Source: Prado023 sp039812125
Lineage (GTDB): Bacteria; Actinomycetota; Actinomycetes; S36-B12; CAIYMF01
Assembly: GCA_039812125.1 (NCBI GenBank)
Contig: JBDHZV010000018.1
Span: 1 to 35,519 of the forward strand
Length of the DNA: 35,519 nucleotides
Direction: 5' to 3'
The position numbers and the translations under genes are program-made. Positions 15,846 through 23,662 of the stretch are shown here, in pieces. The first letter of the stretch is position 1. Every line of letters starts with the position of its first letter. The notes under the pieces were generated by a model. It had not been told where the DNA came from, made no database searches, and saw only the letters and a list, made by a program, of their open reading frames with translations.

Positions 15846-16769
15846 TCAGCGGCGCAGCCGCCCGAACAGCCCGCCGACGGCGTCCACCAGCTGCAGCGCC
15901 CGGCCGATGGCCCCCACCGGCGGCATGCCGGGCACGCCCTCCAGCACGGGTGCCAGCCGGATCAGTCCGGGCAGGTCGTGCACGCGCAGGTCCCCGCTGC
16001 GGTAGAGCGCCGCAGTGTTCACCCGACCGCGGGTCACGTCGAGCACGACCGGAGCCGTGGCGTGCACCGCGGGCCCCTGTCGGGGGTCCTCTGCGAGCAC
16101 CGACGTGCGCCACCGGCCCGCGGTGGCACCGACTCCCACCACCAGCTCGGGCGTCACGGCGGTGAACGACCCGGTCACGTGGGCCCGCCCCGCCAGTGCG
16201 CCGACGGTGTCGACCATGGCCACCATCCCCAGGTGCAGCAGCTCCAGGGGCTCCTCCACCCCGGTGGGGCGCAGGTCGCGCGCGGCGATCGCCAGCTGGT
16301 AGCTGGCAGCGTTGACCACGGTCAGCACGGGCAGCGGGCCGAGTGGGGACGAGGTGTGCACCAGGCCCCACGTGGCTGGACCGTCGCCGGCCAGCCACTC
16401 GGCGATGGCGGCCCGGGCGGCCGTGATCCCGCCGATGACGGTGTCGTCGTCGAGCTCCGCCGTGGCGGCCACCACCCGGGCGTCGATCGCATCGGCGTCG
16501 ACGTAGCCCACGTCGCCCTCATGGGCGTCCGCGATGAGGTCGGCCAGGGTTCGCCCCACCTCCCACTGGCCCAGCTGTGCCACGATGGCCCGCCCGTCCA
16601 GGCCCTGCTTGCGCGAGGGGGCCGAGAGGTCAGCCTGCCGGGCCACCTGCTCGAACAGCTCCCAGGCCCGATCCACCGAGGCGGCCAGTGGCGCGACCTC
16701 GCCCGAGGCCAGTCCGTGCTCGTGGGCGTGCGGCTCGAGGGCGGCGGGCAGGGGGTGCGCTTCGACCAT
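15846..16769 (-). CDS. MDMPI/DinB-like hypothetical protein
   Basis: A 307-residue soluble protein. The N-terminal half resembles the metal-binding domain of mycothiol-dependent maleylpyruvate isomerases and DinB proteins: AWELFEQVARQADLSAPSR, then IVAQLGQWEVGRTLADLIAD. The usual histidine triad is not obvious, so catalysis is doubtful. The second half has an SCP2-like feel (DLRVHDLPGLIRLAPVLEG). The start at 16769 is preferred to an upstream in-frame start because the -10-like CACCAT lies exactly 6 nt upstream, the spacing seen at other probable leaderless genes here. There is no Shine-Dalgarno. Its convergent neighbour is the diguanylate cyclase. Family assignment is tentative. Confidence 0.6.
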   Translation of the reverse strand: MVEAHPLPAALEPHAHEHGLASGEVAPLAASVDRAWELFEQVARQADLSAPSRKQGLDGRAIVAQLGQWEVGRTLADLIADAHEGDVGYVDADAIDARVVAATAELDDDTVIGGITAARAAIAEWLAGDGPATWGLVHTSSPLGPLPVLTVVNAASYQLAIAARDLRPTGVEEPLELLHLGMVAMVDTVGALAGRAHVTGSFTAVTPELVVGVGATAGRWRTSVLAEDPRQGPAVHATAPVVLDVTRGRVNTAALYRSGDLRVHDLPGLIRLAPVLEGVPGMPPVGAIGRALQLVDAVGGLFGRLRR

Positions 16770-16839
16770 TGGCCCATGGTGCCCGGCGGTGGGGGGATTC
16801 GCGCGCACGGCACCCACAAGCGCGTCGGATCCGGCCGGC

Positions 16840-16869
16840 TTTGGCCCCGGGGGGCCGGTTGCGTACCCT
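16840..16869 (+). promoter_or_regulatory. Promoter of tRNA-Val
   Basis: TTGGCC (about 16840-16845), a spacer near 17 nt and TACCCT (16864-16869) end 6 nt before the tRNA 5' end, the right place for a start at or just before the mature end. Confidence 0.6.
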
Positions 16870-16875
16870 TGCGGC

Positions 16876-16951
16876 GGGCCCGTGGCGCAGCTGGTAGCGC
16901 AACCCGCTTACACCGGGTAGGTCGTCGGTTCGAGCCCGGCCGGGCCCACCA
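16876..16951 (+). tRNA. tRNA-Val(TAC), CCA encoded
   Basis: Complete cloverleaf: acceptor GGGCCCG/CGGGCCC, D-stem GCGC/GCGC, anticodon stem ACCCG/CGGGT with loop CTTACAC (anticodon TAC, reading GUA), T-arm GTCGG-TTCGAGC-CCGGC, discriminator A, and an encoded CCA tail. All stems pair. Confidence 0.95.
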
Positions 16952-16983
16952 GGTCCGCGCGTCCCGCTCGGGCTGCCGGAGCC

Positions 16984-19434
16984 TCACAGCAGGTCGCGCG
17001 CCACCAGCCAGCGCATCGACAGCCCACCGACCGGGATCGGCAGCCAGAACGTCGCCAGCCGGTACAGGAACACCGCCGCCAGGGCAGCCGCCGCGGTCAT
17101 CCCGACTCCGGTCAGGGCGGTCAGCAGGATGGCCTCGACCGCGCCCACCCCGCCGGGGGTCGGCGCGACCGAGGCCGCGGAGCCGACCGTCAGGTAGATC
17201 AGGCCGATGGTGGTGAAGCCGACGTCCCCGCCGAGGGCCCGAACGGAGAAGTACAGGCAGGCGACGTAGCCGACCTGCAGCACCAGCGCGCCGATGAACA
17301 GGACCACCATCCGCCAGGGACTGTCCACCAGGCCACGCATCGCAGTGACCGAGTGCCGGGCCGCGGGGATCACGGACCCGGAGACGATCCGGCGGACCTG
17401 CGGCACCGCTGCGGCGATCCCGATCAGGGCCAGTGCGACGGACGCCCCGATGGCGATGGTCTGCAGCGACGGCAGCCGGCCGAGCTCCTCGCGCAGCGTC
17501 CCGGTGCTGCCGGCCACGATGGCCAGCAGGAGCAGCAGCACGACGTGGACCGTGCCCACGCCCACCTCCTTGGCGGCGGTGCTGGACACCGCCACGGCCG
17601 CGGGCAGGCCCTGCTTCTGGCCGAACCGCACGTTCAGCCCGACGTGGGCCACCCCCGGCGGTGCGACGGCCCCCACGAACGTGGCGGCAACGGAGGCCAG
17701 CAGCGCGTGGCCGACGCGGACCGGCGCCGGCATCGATCCCAGCAGCGCCATGGCCGAGCCCACGTACGTGGCCACGGAGGCCAGCAGGGCGGCCGCGACG
17801 AACGCCGGCTCGGCTTCGCGGACCGCCTGGAGCATCCGGGGCAGGTCGGCCAGCTGCGGCAGCAGCACGTAGATGGCCACGGCCATCAGGGCGCCCATCA
17901 CGAGGGTCCGCGGCCGCACCCGCTCGATGGGCGCGAACTCCGGCTGCTGCACGTCGCACGCCCGGGCGGCCTCGGCGACCAGGGGGGCCAGCCCGTCGGT
18001 CCGGGCGCGCACGCCCTGGCGCGTGGAGCGGCTCAGCGCGGCCGGGACGAGATGGCTCAGCCCGGATGCCAGCGCTGGGGCGCCGATGCCCCGGACGGCC
18101 GCGGCGACCGCCCGCGCCGCGCCGACGACGCCGTATGTCGCGGCCAGCAGCTCCGCGACGTCGACGCTCAGGGCGCCGTCCGAGGCGGCCGGCTCCCCGA
18201 ACGAGAAGTCGATCAGCCAGAGCGCGCCGTCCTCGTCGAGCATCCAGCTGGACAGCTGCAGGTCACGATGGGCCAGGCCCGCGCGGCGCAGGGCTGCGAC
18301 CGCCCGCCACGCCTGGTCGAGCACGTCGTCGGTGATCCGCTCGGCGGGGACCCGGTCCAGCGGCAGCCCGAGGACGCGGTCGAAGGCGATCACCATGGCG
18401 TCGCCCTCGCCCAGCGGGGCCAGCCCGCGCATCGAGGGGGTGCGCACCTGGGCCCGCTCGGCCGACATCGCCAGCATCGACTCCACAGCCGCGGCCCGCC
18501 GGACCGTCGAGAAGGCCACGTCCTCACCGAGCTCGCGCATCCTGACCCGGCGGTAGGTCCGCAGCAGCCCGTCCGCCTCGTTCTGCCCGGCGGCCAGGAC
18601 CTTGCAGTGCAGCTGGGTGCCGTCGACCAGGGTCGCCCGGAACGGCAACGACGCGGTCGACCGGAACGGGGCCCGGACCACGTCGACGGCATGCAGGCCC
18701 ACCCGGTCCAGCGCGGCGAGCACGGCCACCGGCGTGGGCAGCTCGACCCGCCGGCCGAACAGCAGCAGCAGCGCGCAGCCGACGGTCCCGCCGATGCCGA
18801 TGGCCAGGATGATGTCGAGGGCGACGTCGCGGGCGGTGACCACCCGCATCAGGGCGAGCAGCGCGACCAGTATCCAGCCGAAGCGGCGCCAGGACCGACG
18901 CAGGTAGGGCGAGAGCAGCAGCACCGCGGTCACGGCGGTGGCCACCGACTGGGAGGGCGGCCAGCTGGCGTACTCCTCGGAGCCGAGGCCGAAGTCGGGC
19001 AGCGGCGGGAGATCCTCGTCGGGGATCAACGACTGCGCCAGGGTGACCAGGACGGTGGTCACCAGCCAGCCGAGGGTGTAGAGCCCCCACCGGCGCCACC
19101 TGCGCATCACCAGCAGGGCCAGCGGGATACCCAGGAACAGCATGAGGTGCAGGATCTGCACTCCCACGATGACCAGCGCCAGCAGTGCGCCCGGCAGGTG
19201 GGACACGAGCTGGACGAGGTCGCCCTCCAACCCTGCCGTGGTCTGCTCGGCGCCCAGCGCGGCGACCAGCCCGATCCCCGAGACCAGCAGGAACCACAGC
19301 AGCCGGGTCAGGTCGGCAGGGTCGCGGGCGATGACGAACTCGGAGCGGGCGAACGGCGGGCGGTCGGGCTCGGCGCGGCGCCAGCGGCGGCGGGGCGCAG
19401 GTGCCCCGGTCCGCGGCGATGTCCCCGCTGTCAT
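16984..19434 (-). CDS. Tripartite membrane protein: PAP2-like, kinase-like and YbhN/LPG-flippase-like domains
   Basis: An 816-residue membrane protein with three parts. Residues about 25-240 carry six or seven helices laid out like a PAP2 phosphatase, but the catalytic motifs are altered: PSGH is PSQS, and the SRxxxxxHxxxD motif is RVVTARDVALD with Asp in place of His. Residues about 245-490 form a soluble kinase-like module with HRDLQLSSW (about 390) and IDFSFGE (about 410); the usual Asn after HRD is Ser. Residues about 500-816 contain roughly eight helices of the YbhN/MprF-flippase family (COG0392 type), including GxxAPPGVAHVGLNVRFG and SVAPTPGGVGAVEAILL. The ATG has GGGAGG 5 nt upstream. 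A lipid-handling role in the envelope is inferred; the substrate is unknown. Confidence 0.82.
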   Translation of the reverse strand: MTAGTSPRTGAPAPRRRWRRAEPDRPPFARSEFVIARDPADLTRLLWFLLVSGIGLVAALGAEQTTAGLEGDLVQLVSHLPGALLALVIVGVQILHLMLFLGIPLALLVMRRWRRWGLYTLGWLVTTVLVTLAQSLIPDEDLPPLPDFGLGSEEYASWPPSQSVATAVTAVLLLSPYLRRSWRRFGWILVALLALMRVVTARDVALDIILAIGIGGTVGCALLLLFGRRVELPTPVAVLAALDRVGLHAVDVVRAPFRSTASLPFRATLVDGTQLHCKVLAAGQNEADGLLRTYRRVRMRELGEDVAFSTVRRAAAVESMLAMSAERAQVRTPSMRGLAPLGEGDAMVIAFDRVLGLPLDRVPAERITDDVLDQAWRAVAALRRAGLAHRDLQLSSWMLDEDGALWLIDFSFGEPAASDGALSVDVAELLAATYGVVGAARAVAAAVRGIGAPALASGLSHLVPAALSRSTRQGVRARTDGLAPLVAEAARACDVQQPEFAPIERVRPRTLVMGALMAVAIYVLLPQLADLPRMLQAVREAEPAFVAAALLASVATYVGSAMALLGSMPAPVRVGHALLASVAATFVGAVAPPGVAHVGLNVRFGQKQGLPAAVAVSSTAAKEVGVGTVHVVLLLLLAIVAGSTGTLREELGRLPSLQTIAIGASVALALIGIAAAVPQVRRIVSGSVIPAARHSVTAMRGLVDSPWRMVVLFIGALVLQVGYVACLYFSVRALGGDVGFTTIGLIYLTVGSAASVAPTPGGVGAVEAILLTALTGVGMTAAAALAAVFLYRLATFWLPIPVGGLSMRWLVARDLL

Positions 19435-19520
19435 CCCGCCTCCCGGTGGCGCGGCCGGGCAGCCGCCTGGGGCGATCCTAGGGCGGTCCCGGCGCAGGAG
19501 CCCGGGTCCGCACCGCCCGG

Positions 19521-19526
19521 TACCCT
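19521..19526 (+). promoter_or_regulatory. -10 box of a probable leaderless nif3 transcript
   Basis: TACCCT ends 6 nt before the GTG at 19533, so transcription would start at or next to the start codon. No Shine-Dalgarno and no clear -35 are seen. Confidence 0.6.
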
Positions 19527-19532
19527 GCCGGT

Positions 19533-20696
19533 GTGCCGCCCACCCCCACGCTGCGTGACGTCGTCGACCTGCTGCACCGCCGCTACGACCCGCGCACGGC
19601 GGACTCGTGGGACCGGGTGGGGCTGGTGTGCGGCGACCCGGACGATCCCGTCGAGCACGTGCTGCTCGCGGTGGACCCGGTGGCGGCGGTCGTCGACGAG
19701 GCGATCGCGTGCGACGCCCAGCTGCTGCTGACCCACCACCCCCTGCTGCTGCGTGGCGTCCACGGGGTCCCGGCCAGCACCCCGAAGGGGCGGGTGGTGC
19801 ATCGCCTGGTCCGGGCGGGCATCGGGCTGCTGGCCGCGCACACCAACGCCGACAACGCCCGGCCCGGGGTCTCGGACGCCATCGCCGACGCGCTCGGCCT
19901 GCGCGACGTCGAGGTCCTCGAGCCGCTCGCCACCGAGCCCGCAGCCCTGGACAAGCTCGTCGTGATGGTCCCGGTCGGCGACACCGAGGCCCTGGTCGAC
20001 GCCATGGCGGCCGCGGGCGCGGGGCGCATCGGGGACTACGAGCGGGCCGCGTTCTGGTCGACCGGCACGGGGACGTTCCGCCCGCTGCCCGGGGCGCACC
20101 CGGCCATCGGATCGGTGGGTGACGTCGAGCACGTGCCCGAGTCAGCCCTGCAGATGGTGGCCCCCCGCGCGCGGCGGGCCCAGGTGGTCGCCGCGCTGCG
20201 GGCGGCGCACCCGTACGAGGAGCCCGCCTTCGACGTGATCCCGCTCGGCGACGTGCCCAGCGGCCGGGGTGCGGGGCGGGTAGGCGAGCTGGCGGAGCCC
20301 ACGACCCTGGCGGGGTTCGCTGACCTGGTGTCCCGGGTGCTGCCGGGCACCGCGCATGGGGTCCGGGTCGCCGGGCAGCCGGACCGGCCGGTGCGCCGGG
20401 TGGCCCTGTGCGGCGGTGCCGGTGACTCGCTGCTGGGGCTGGCCGCGGCCAGTGGGGCCGACGTGTACCTGAGCTCCGACCTGCGCCATCACCCGGCGGG
20501 CGAGCACCTGGAGTCGGGGGGCTGCGCGCTGGTAGACGTGGCCCACTGGGCCGCCGAGTGGATGTGGCTGCCGCAGGCCGCGCGCCTGCTCGAGCAGGAT
20601 GCAGCCGGCGCTGGGTTCGCGCTGGCGACTACGGTATCCACCACCGTCACCGATCCCTGGACGTTCCAGGTGGGGAGGTCCTCGCATGCGCGCTGA
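19533..20696 (+). CDS. Nif3-like dinuclear metal center protein
   Basis: A 387-residue member of the NIF3 (YbgI/YqfO, GTP-cyclohydrolase-1-type-2-like) family. Metal ligands are visible in LLLTHHPLL (His68, His69), HTNADNA (Asp107) and the C-terminal DVAHWAAEW (His and Glu). Between the two halves is the extra PII/CutA-like insert (about 130-230, with AHPYEEPAFDVIPL at its end) found in long members. The domain forms a hexameric ring in known structures; its biological reaction is unsettled. The GTG at 19533 is supported by the -10 box placed 6 nt upstream. It overlaps the next gene by 11 nt, forming a three-gene operon with the zinc-ribbon and RNase H-phosphatase genes, matching the order of Rv2230c-Rv2229c-Rv2228c in Mycobacterium tuberculosis. 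Confidence 0.92.
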   Translation: MPPTPTLRDVVDLLHRRYDPRTADSWDRVGLVCGDPDDPVEHVLLAVDPVAAVVDEAIACDAQLLLTHHPLLLRGVHGVPASTPKGRVVHRLVRAGIGLLAAHTNADNARPGVSDAIADALGLRDVEVLEPLATEPAALDKLVVMVPVGDTEALVDAMAAAGAGRIGDYERAAFWSTGTGTFRPLPGAHPAIGSVGDVEHVPESALQMVAPRARRAQVVAALRAAHPYEEPAFDVIPLGDVPSGRGAGRVGELAEPTTLAGFADLVSRVLPGTAHGVRVAGQPDRPVRRVALCGGAGDSLLGLAAASGADVYLSSDLRHHPAGEHLESGGCALVDVAHWAAEWMWLPQAARLLEQDAAGAGFALATTVSTTVTDPWTFQVGRSSHAR

Positions 20697-21429
20697 CCCC
20701 GCAGCCCAGCTGCGGCTGCTCGACCTGCAATCGCTGGACACAGCGCTGGGCCAGCTGGCGCACCGGCGCCGCTCGGTGCCGCAGGTCGCCCAGCTGGTCG
20801 AGCTCGACCGGCAGGCGGCCCTGCTGCGCGACCGCGAGGTGGCCCTGCGCACCGCGGTATCGGACCTGGAGCGGGAGCTGACCCGTGCCGAGGCCGACGT
20901 GGCCCAGGTGCGCGCCCGCATCGTGCGGGACCGGGCGCTGCTGGACACCGGGTCGGTCGCCTCGGCCCGCCAGCTGGAGGACCTGCAGCGCGAGGTCGAC
21001 AACCTCGGCCGGCGCGTCAGCGACCTGGAGGACGCCGAGCTCGAGGTGATGGAGCGGCTCGAGGAGGCGCAGGAGCGGCTCGCCGCCGTCCGTGCGGAGG
21101 CCGTCCGGCTCGACGACTCCCGGGCGGTTGCCGAGCGGGCGCGTGACGCGGTCTACGACGACGTGGACAAGGAGGTGGACCGCGTCGAGGGGGAGCGCCG
21201 GCGGGTGAGCGCTGAGGTGCCCGCCGACCTGTTGGCCCTGTACGAGCGGATCCGCCGGGGCACCGGCGACATCGGCGCCGCGGCGCTGCACCGGGCGCGG
21301 TGCCAGGGCTGCCAGCTCACGCTCACGCCGGCCGACCTGGGCCGGATCCGCGGCCAGGCCCCCGACGAGGTCGTCCGCTGCGAGGAGTGTGGGCGGATCC
21401 TGGTCCGCACCGCCGAGTCGGGCCTGTGA
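20686..21429 (+). CDS. C4-type zinc-ribbon coiled-coil protein (CdsZ/Rv2229c-like)
   Basis: A 247-residue protein. Residues about 10-185 are a long heptad-rich antiparallel coiled coil full of Glu, Arg, Leu and Ala. The C-terminus has a four-cysteine zinc ribbon with CQGCQLTL and CEECGRIL. This is the zf-RING_7 family that accompanies Nif3 in many bacteria. In mycobacteria the homologue is Rv2229c/CdsZ. A nucleic-acid or RNase-linked role is suggested by its neighbours. The ATG at 20686 follows GGGGAGG. Its TGA overlaps the next gene's GTG as GTGA, so the two are translationally coupled. Confidence 0.9.
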   Translation: MRADPAAQLRLLDLQSLDTALGQLAHRRRSVPQVAQLVELDRQAALLRDREVALRTAVSDLERELTRAEADVAQVRARIVRDRALLDTGSVASARQLEDLQREVDNLGRRVSDLEDAELEVMERLEEAQERLAAVRAEAVRLDDSRAVAERARDAVYDDVDKEVDRVEGERRRVSAEVPADLLALYERIRRGTGDIGAAALHRARCQGCQLTLTPADLGRIRGQAPDEVVRCEECGRILVRTAESGL

Positions 21430-22703
21430 GGACGCTCGTCGTCGAGGCGGACGGCGGGTCGCGGGGCAACCCCGGGCCGGCGTCCTACGGGGCGCTGGTC
21501 CGCGACGGGCGCACCGGGCAGATCCTGGTCGAGCTCGCCGACCACCTCGGGGTGGAGACCAACAACGTCGCCGAGTACGAGGGCGTCATCGCCGGGCTGG
21601 CGGCCGCTGTCGAGATCGACCCGCAGGCCCGCATCGAGGCGCGGCTGGACTCCAAGCTGGTGGTCGAGCAGCTGTCCGGGGGCTGGTCGATCAAGAACGC
21701 CAGGCTGCGCCAGCTCGCACTTCGGGCCAAGGCGCTCGTGCCGTTCGACCAGGTCAGCTTCACCTGGGTCCCGCGGGCGCAGAACACCCGGGCCGACGCC
21801 CTGGCGAACGAGTCGCTGGACGCCGCCGCGGCCGGTCGGCCGGCCCGGATCGAACGCTGGCACCGGGGCGCCGGGGACGCCGACATGTTCGTCGACGCCG
21901 TCGACCGCGCCGCGGCCTCCGCAGATGCCGAGGCCGGGGCCCGGGCCGTGCGCGAGGCGATCCGCGTGGCCGCGGCGGCGCCGGAGGTGACGGAGTCCAC
22001 CCTGCCGACCGTTCCCACCCCGTCGGGTCGGATCGTCGGCTGGCAGGCCGCCGACCTGGGGGTTCCGACCCGGCTGGTGCTGGTGCGCCATGGGGTGACC
22101 CAGCAGAGCCTGGAGCATCGGTTCTCCGGCTGGCACGGTCGGGACCCGGGCCTGGTCGAGCTCGGCCGGCAGCAGGCCATGGCGGCTGCGCAGGAGCTGG
22201 CTCGCCGCGGTGGCGCGGATGCGATCGTCACGTCGCCGCTGCGCCGCACGCGGGAGACCGCAGCCGTCATCGCCGAACACCTGGGCCTGGGCCAGCCGCG
22301 GGTTGTCGAGGACCTGGCGGAGGCGGACTTCGGGCAGTGGGACTCGCTGAGCTTCTCCGAGGTCAAGCAGCGCTGGCCCGAGGAGCTGTCCGCATGGATG
22401 TCCTCGGTCGAGGCCGCACCGCCCGGTGGTGAGTCGTTCGCCGCCGTGCGTCGCAGGGCCGAGCGGGCCCGTGAGCAGCTGCTGGAGGAGCACCCCCGGC
22501 AGCGGGTGGTCGCCGTGTGCCACGTCTCGCCGATCAAGGCCCTGGTCCAGGCCATCCTGGACGCGCCAGCCTCCAGCGTGTTCAAGGTGGAGCTGGCCCC
22601 CGGGTCGCTGACCACCCTGGCGTGGTGGGCCGATGGGGTGAGCACGGTCTACGGGATGGGGGAGTCCGGGCACCTCCACGGGGTCCTGCATCCGCATGCC
22701 TGA
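21426..22703 (+). CDS. Bifunctional RNase HI / histidine phosphatase (CobC-like)
   Basis: A 425-residue fusion. The N-terminal RNase H fold has the full DEDD set: Asp9 (EADGGSRGNPGP), Glu50 (TNNVAEYEG), Asp75 (RLDSKLVVEQ) and Asp124 (NTRADALAN). It should cut RNA in RNA-DNA hybrids. After an Ala-rich linker (about 135-210) comes a histidine phosphatase domain with LVLVRHG (about 220), TSPLRRTRETA and the second His in VCHVSP (about 365). The mycobacterial homologues Rv2228c and MSMEG_4305 combine RNase H with alpha-ribazole-phosphate-phosphatase-like activity, linking to cobalamin synthesis. Start is the GTG overlapping the previous stop. It is the last gene of the operon, followed by a strong hairpin. 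Confidence 0.93.
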   Translation: MRTLVVEADGGSRGNPGPASYGALVRDGRTGQILVELADHLGVETNNVAEYEGVIAGLAAAVEIDPQARIEARLDSKLVVEQLSGGWSIKNARLRQLALRAKALVPFDQVSFTWVPRAQNTRADALANESLDAAAAGRPARIERWHRGAGDADMFVDAVDRAAASADAEAGARAVREAIRVAAAAPEVTESTLPTVPTPSGRIVGWQAADLGVPTRLVLVRHGVTQQSLEHRFSGWHGRDPGLVELGRQQAMAAAQELARRGGADAIVTSPLRRTRETAAVIAEHLGLGQPRVVEDLAEADFGQWDSLSFSEVKQRWPEELSAWMSSVEAAPPGGESFAAVRRRAERAREQLLEEHPRQRVVAVCHVSPIKALVQAILDAPASSVFKVELAPGSLTTLAWWADGVSTVYGMGESGHLHGVLHPHA

Positions 22704-22779
22704 CCGGTCCTCACCGTGCCGGACCCGCCTAGCGGGGGGCGGTCCCGGGCTCCGGGGCGCCGCGCCCGAGACAGAAGTC

Positions 22780-22812
22780 GGGGCTCCTCGACGGTTGAGA
22801 TCGAGGAGCCCC
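22780..22812 (+). terminator. Strong terminator hairpin after the nif3 operon
   Basis: GGGGCTCCTCGA (22780-22791) and TCGAGGAGCCCC (22801-22812) form a perfect 12-bp stem with a 9-nt loop, 77 nt after the RNase H-phosphatase stop. Confidence 0.85.
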
Positions 22813-23110
22813 GGGTCCCGTTCGGTGCGTGAGAGTCGTCCGACTGTCGCTCGCGCGACCAGCGAAGCCTCGATCAAACGGGCTGAGTGATCGACTTTCG
22901 GATCCTCGGCGTTGACCGTCGCTACCGTCGGTCACTGGTGATGCTCTGGACATCATCAGGTGTCGCTGATCCTGCGATCTCGTCTGATATGAGGTTCTCC
23001 ACTGTTCCAGACGGTGGTGCTGATGCTCCGTTCGGGACTCCTTCAAGGTACGCCCGTCCCCGCGCAGATGCACGCCGAACGGCGCGTCATTCACCCGTCC
23101 CGCCTGGCGC
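22813..23110. other. Gene-free, relatively A/T-richer spacer upstream of rnpB
   Basis: About 300 bases with visibly more A and T than the rest of the window and no convincing coding frame. Short open frames on either strand show no family resemblance and are interrupted by rnpB. An imperfect hairpin (CACTGGTGATG and CATCATCAGGTG, 22933-22962) is the only clear structure. It may hold an undescribed small RNA or a decayed gene. Confidence 0.4.
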
Positions 23111-23116
23111 TACCCT
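23111..23116 (+). promoter_or_regulatory. -10 box of rnpB
   Basis: TACCCT lies 7 nt before the RNase P RNA 5' end. It is the same hexamer as at tRNA-Val and nif3. No good -35 is visible. Confidence 0.6.
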
Positions 23117-23123
23117 TGGTGGC

Positions 23124-23538
23124 GGATGAGTCGGCCGGGCGGCCGCGGCGGCACGGTCCTGCGGACCGGCGTCGTCGAGGAAAGTCCGGGCTCCGCAGGG
23201 CAGGGTGGTGGGTAACACCCACCCGGGGTGACCCGCGGGAACAGTGCAACAGAGAGCAGACCGCCACGACCGGCGACGGTCGGGGCAAGGGTGAAACGGT
23301 GGTGCAAGAGACCACCAGCGCCCCAGGTGACTGGGGTGGCTGGGCAAACCCCACCCGGAGCAAGGTCAAGAGGGGCTGGCGTCCGCGTCGGCCCTGCGTG
23401 GGCGTTCGAGGGCGGCCCGCCCGAGCCCACGGGTAGACCGCACCAGGCTGTCGGTGACGGCAGTCGCAGAGGGATGGCCGCCCAGGGGGTCCGGTGACGG
23501 GCCCCTGGACAGAACCCGGCTTACAGGCCGACTCATCC
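23124..23538 (+). ncRNA. rnpB: RNase P RNA (class A)
   Basis: The ribozyme subunit of RNase P, which trims tRNA 5' leaders. Conserved segments occur in order: GAGGAAAGTCCGGGCTCC, ACAGAGAGCAGACCGCC, AAGGGTGAAACGGTGGTGC, TAGACCGCACCAGGC and ACAGAACCCGGCTTACAGGC. The 5' end GGATGAGTCGGCC pairs with the 3' end GGCCGACTCATCC, closing helix P1 and fixing both ends. Length about 415 nt is usual for actinobacteria. Confidence 0.96.
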
Positions 23539-23650
23539 ACCCGATCGACTCGCCATCGGGGGTCCCGGGAGCCGTGCGAGCAGGCCCGCCGCGAGGTGCG
23601 CGCGGACCCGGCGGCACGCTGCCGTCCTGGGCTGGCGGGCGCTGGCCCGC

Positions 23651-23656
23651 TACGGT
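23651..23656 (+). promoter_or_regulatory. -10 box of a probable leaderless MTHFR-like transcript
   Basis: TACGGT ends 6 nt before the GTG at 23663 and there is no Shine-Dalgarno. The same hexamer and spacing occur at the first crcB gene. Confidence 0.6.
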
Positions 23657-23662
23657 CGCGGC

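Noticed and set aside
13192..16398. Open frame of about 1068 codons on the minus strand opposite the diguanylate cyclase
   Set aside because: The composition is Pro/Arg/His/Gln-rich and spans parts of three unrelated real genes. No recognisable domain.
17353..19731. Long plus-strand open frame opposite the tripartite membrane protein
   Set aside because: Gln/His/Arg/Asp-rich shadow without motifs; the opposite strand has clear membrane and kinase-like features.
22729..23094. Minus-strand frame of 121 codons upstream of rnpB
   Set aside because: It runs through the operon terminator hairpin, has no Shine-Dalgarno and no family likeness.
23228..23497. Small frames inside the RNase P RNA
   Set aside because: The region is fully explained by conserved rnpB segments.
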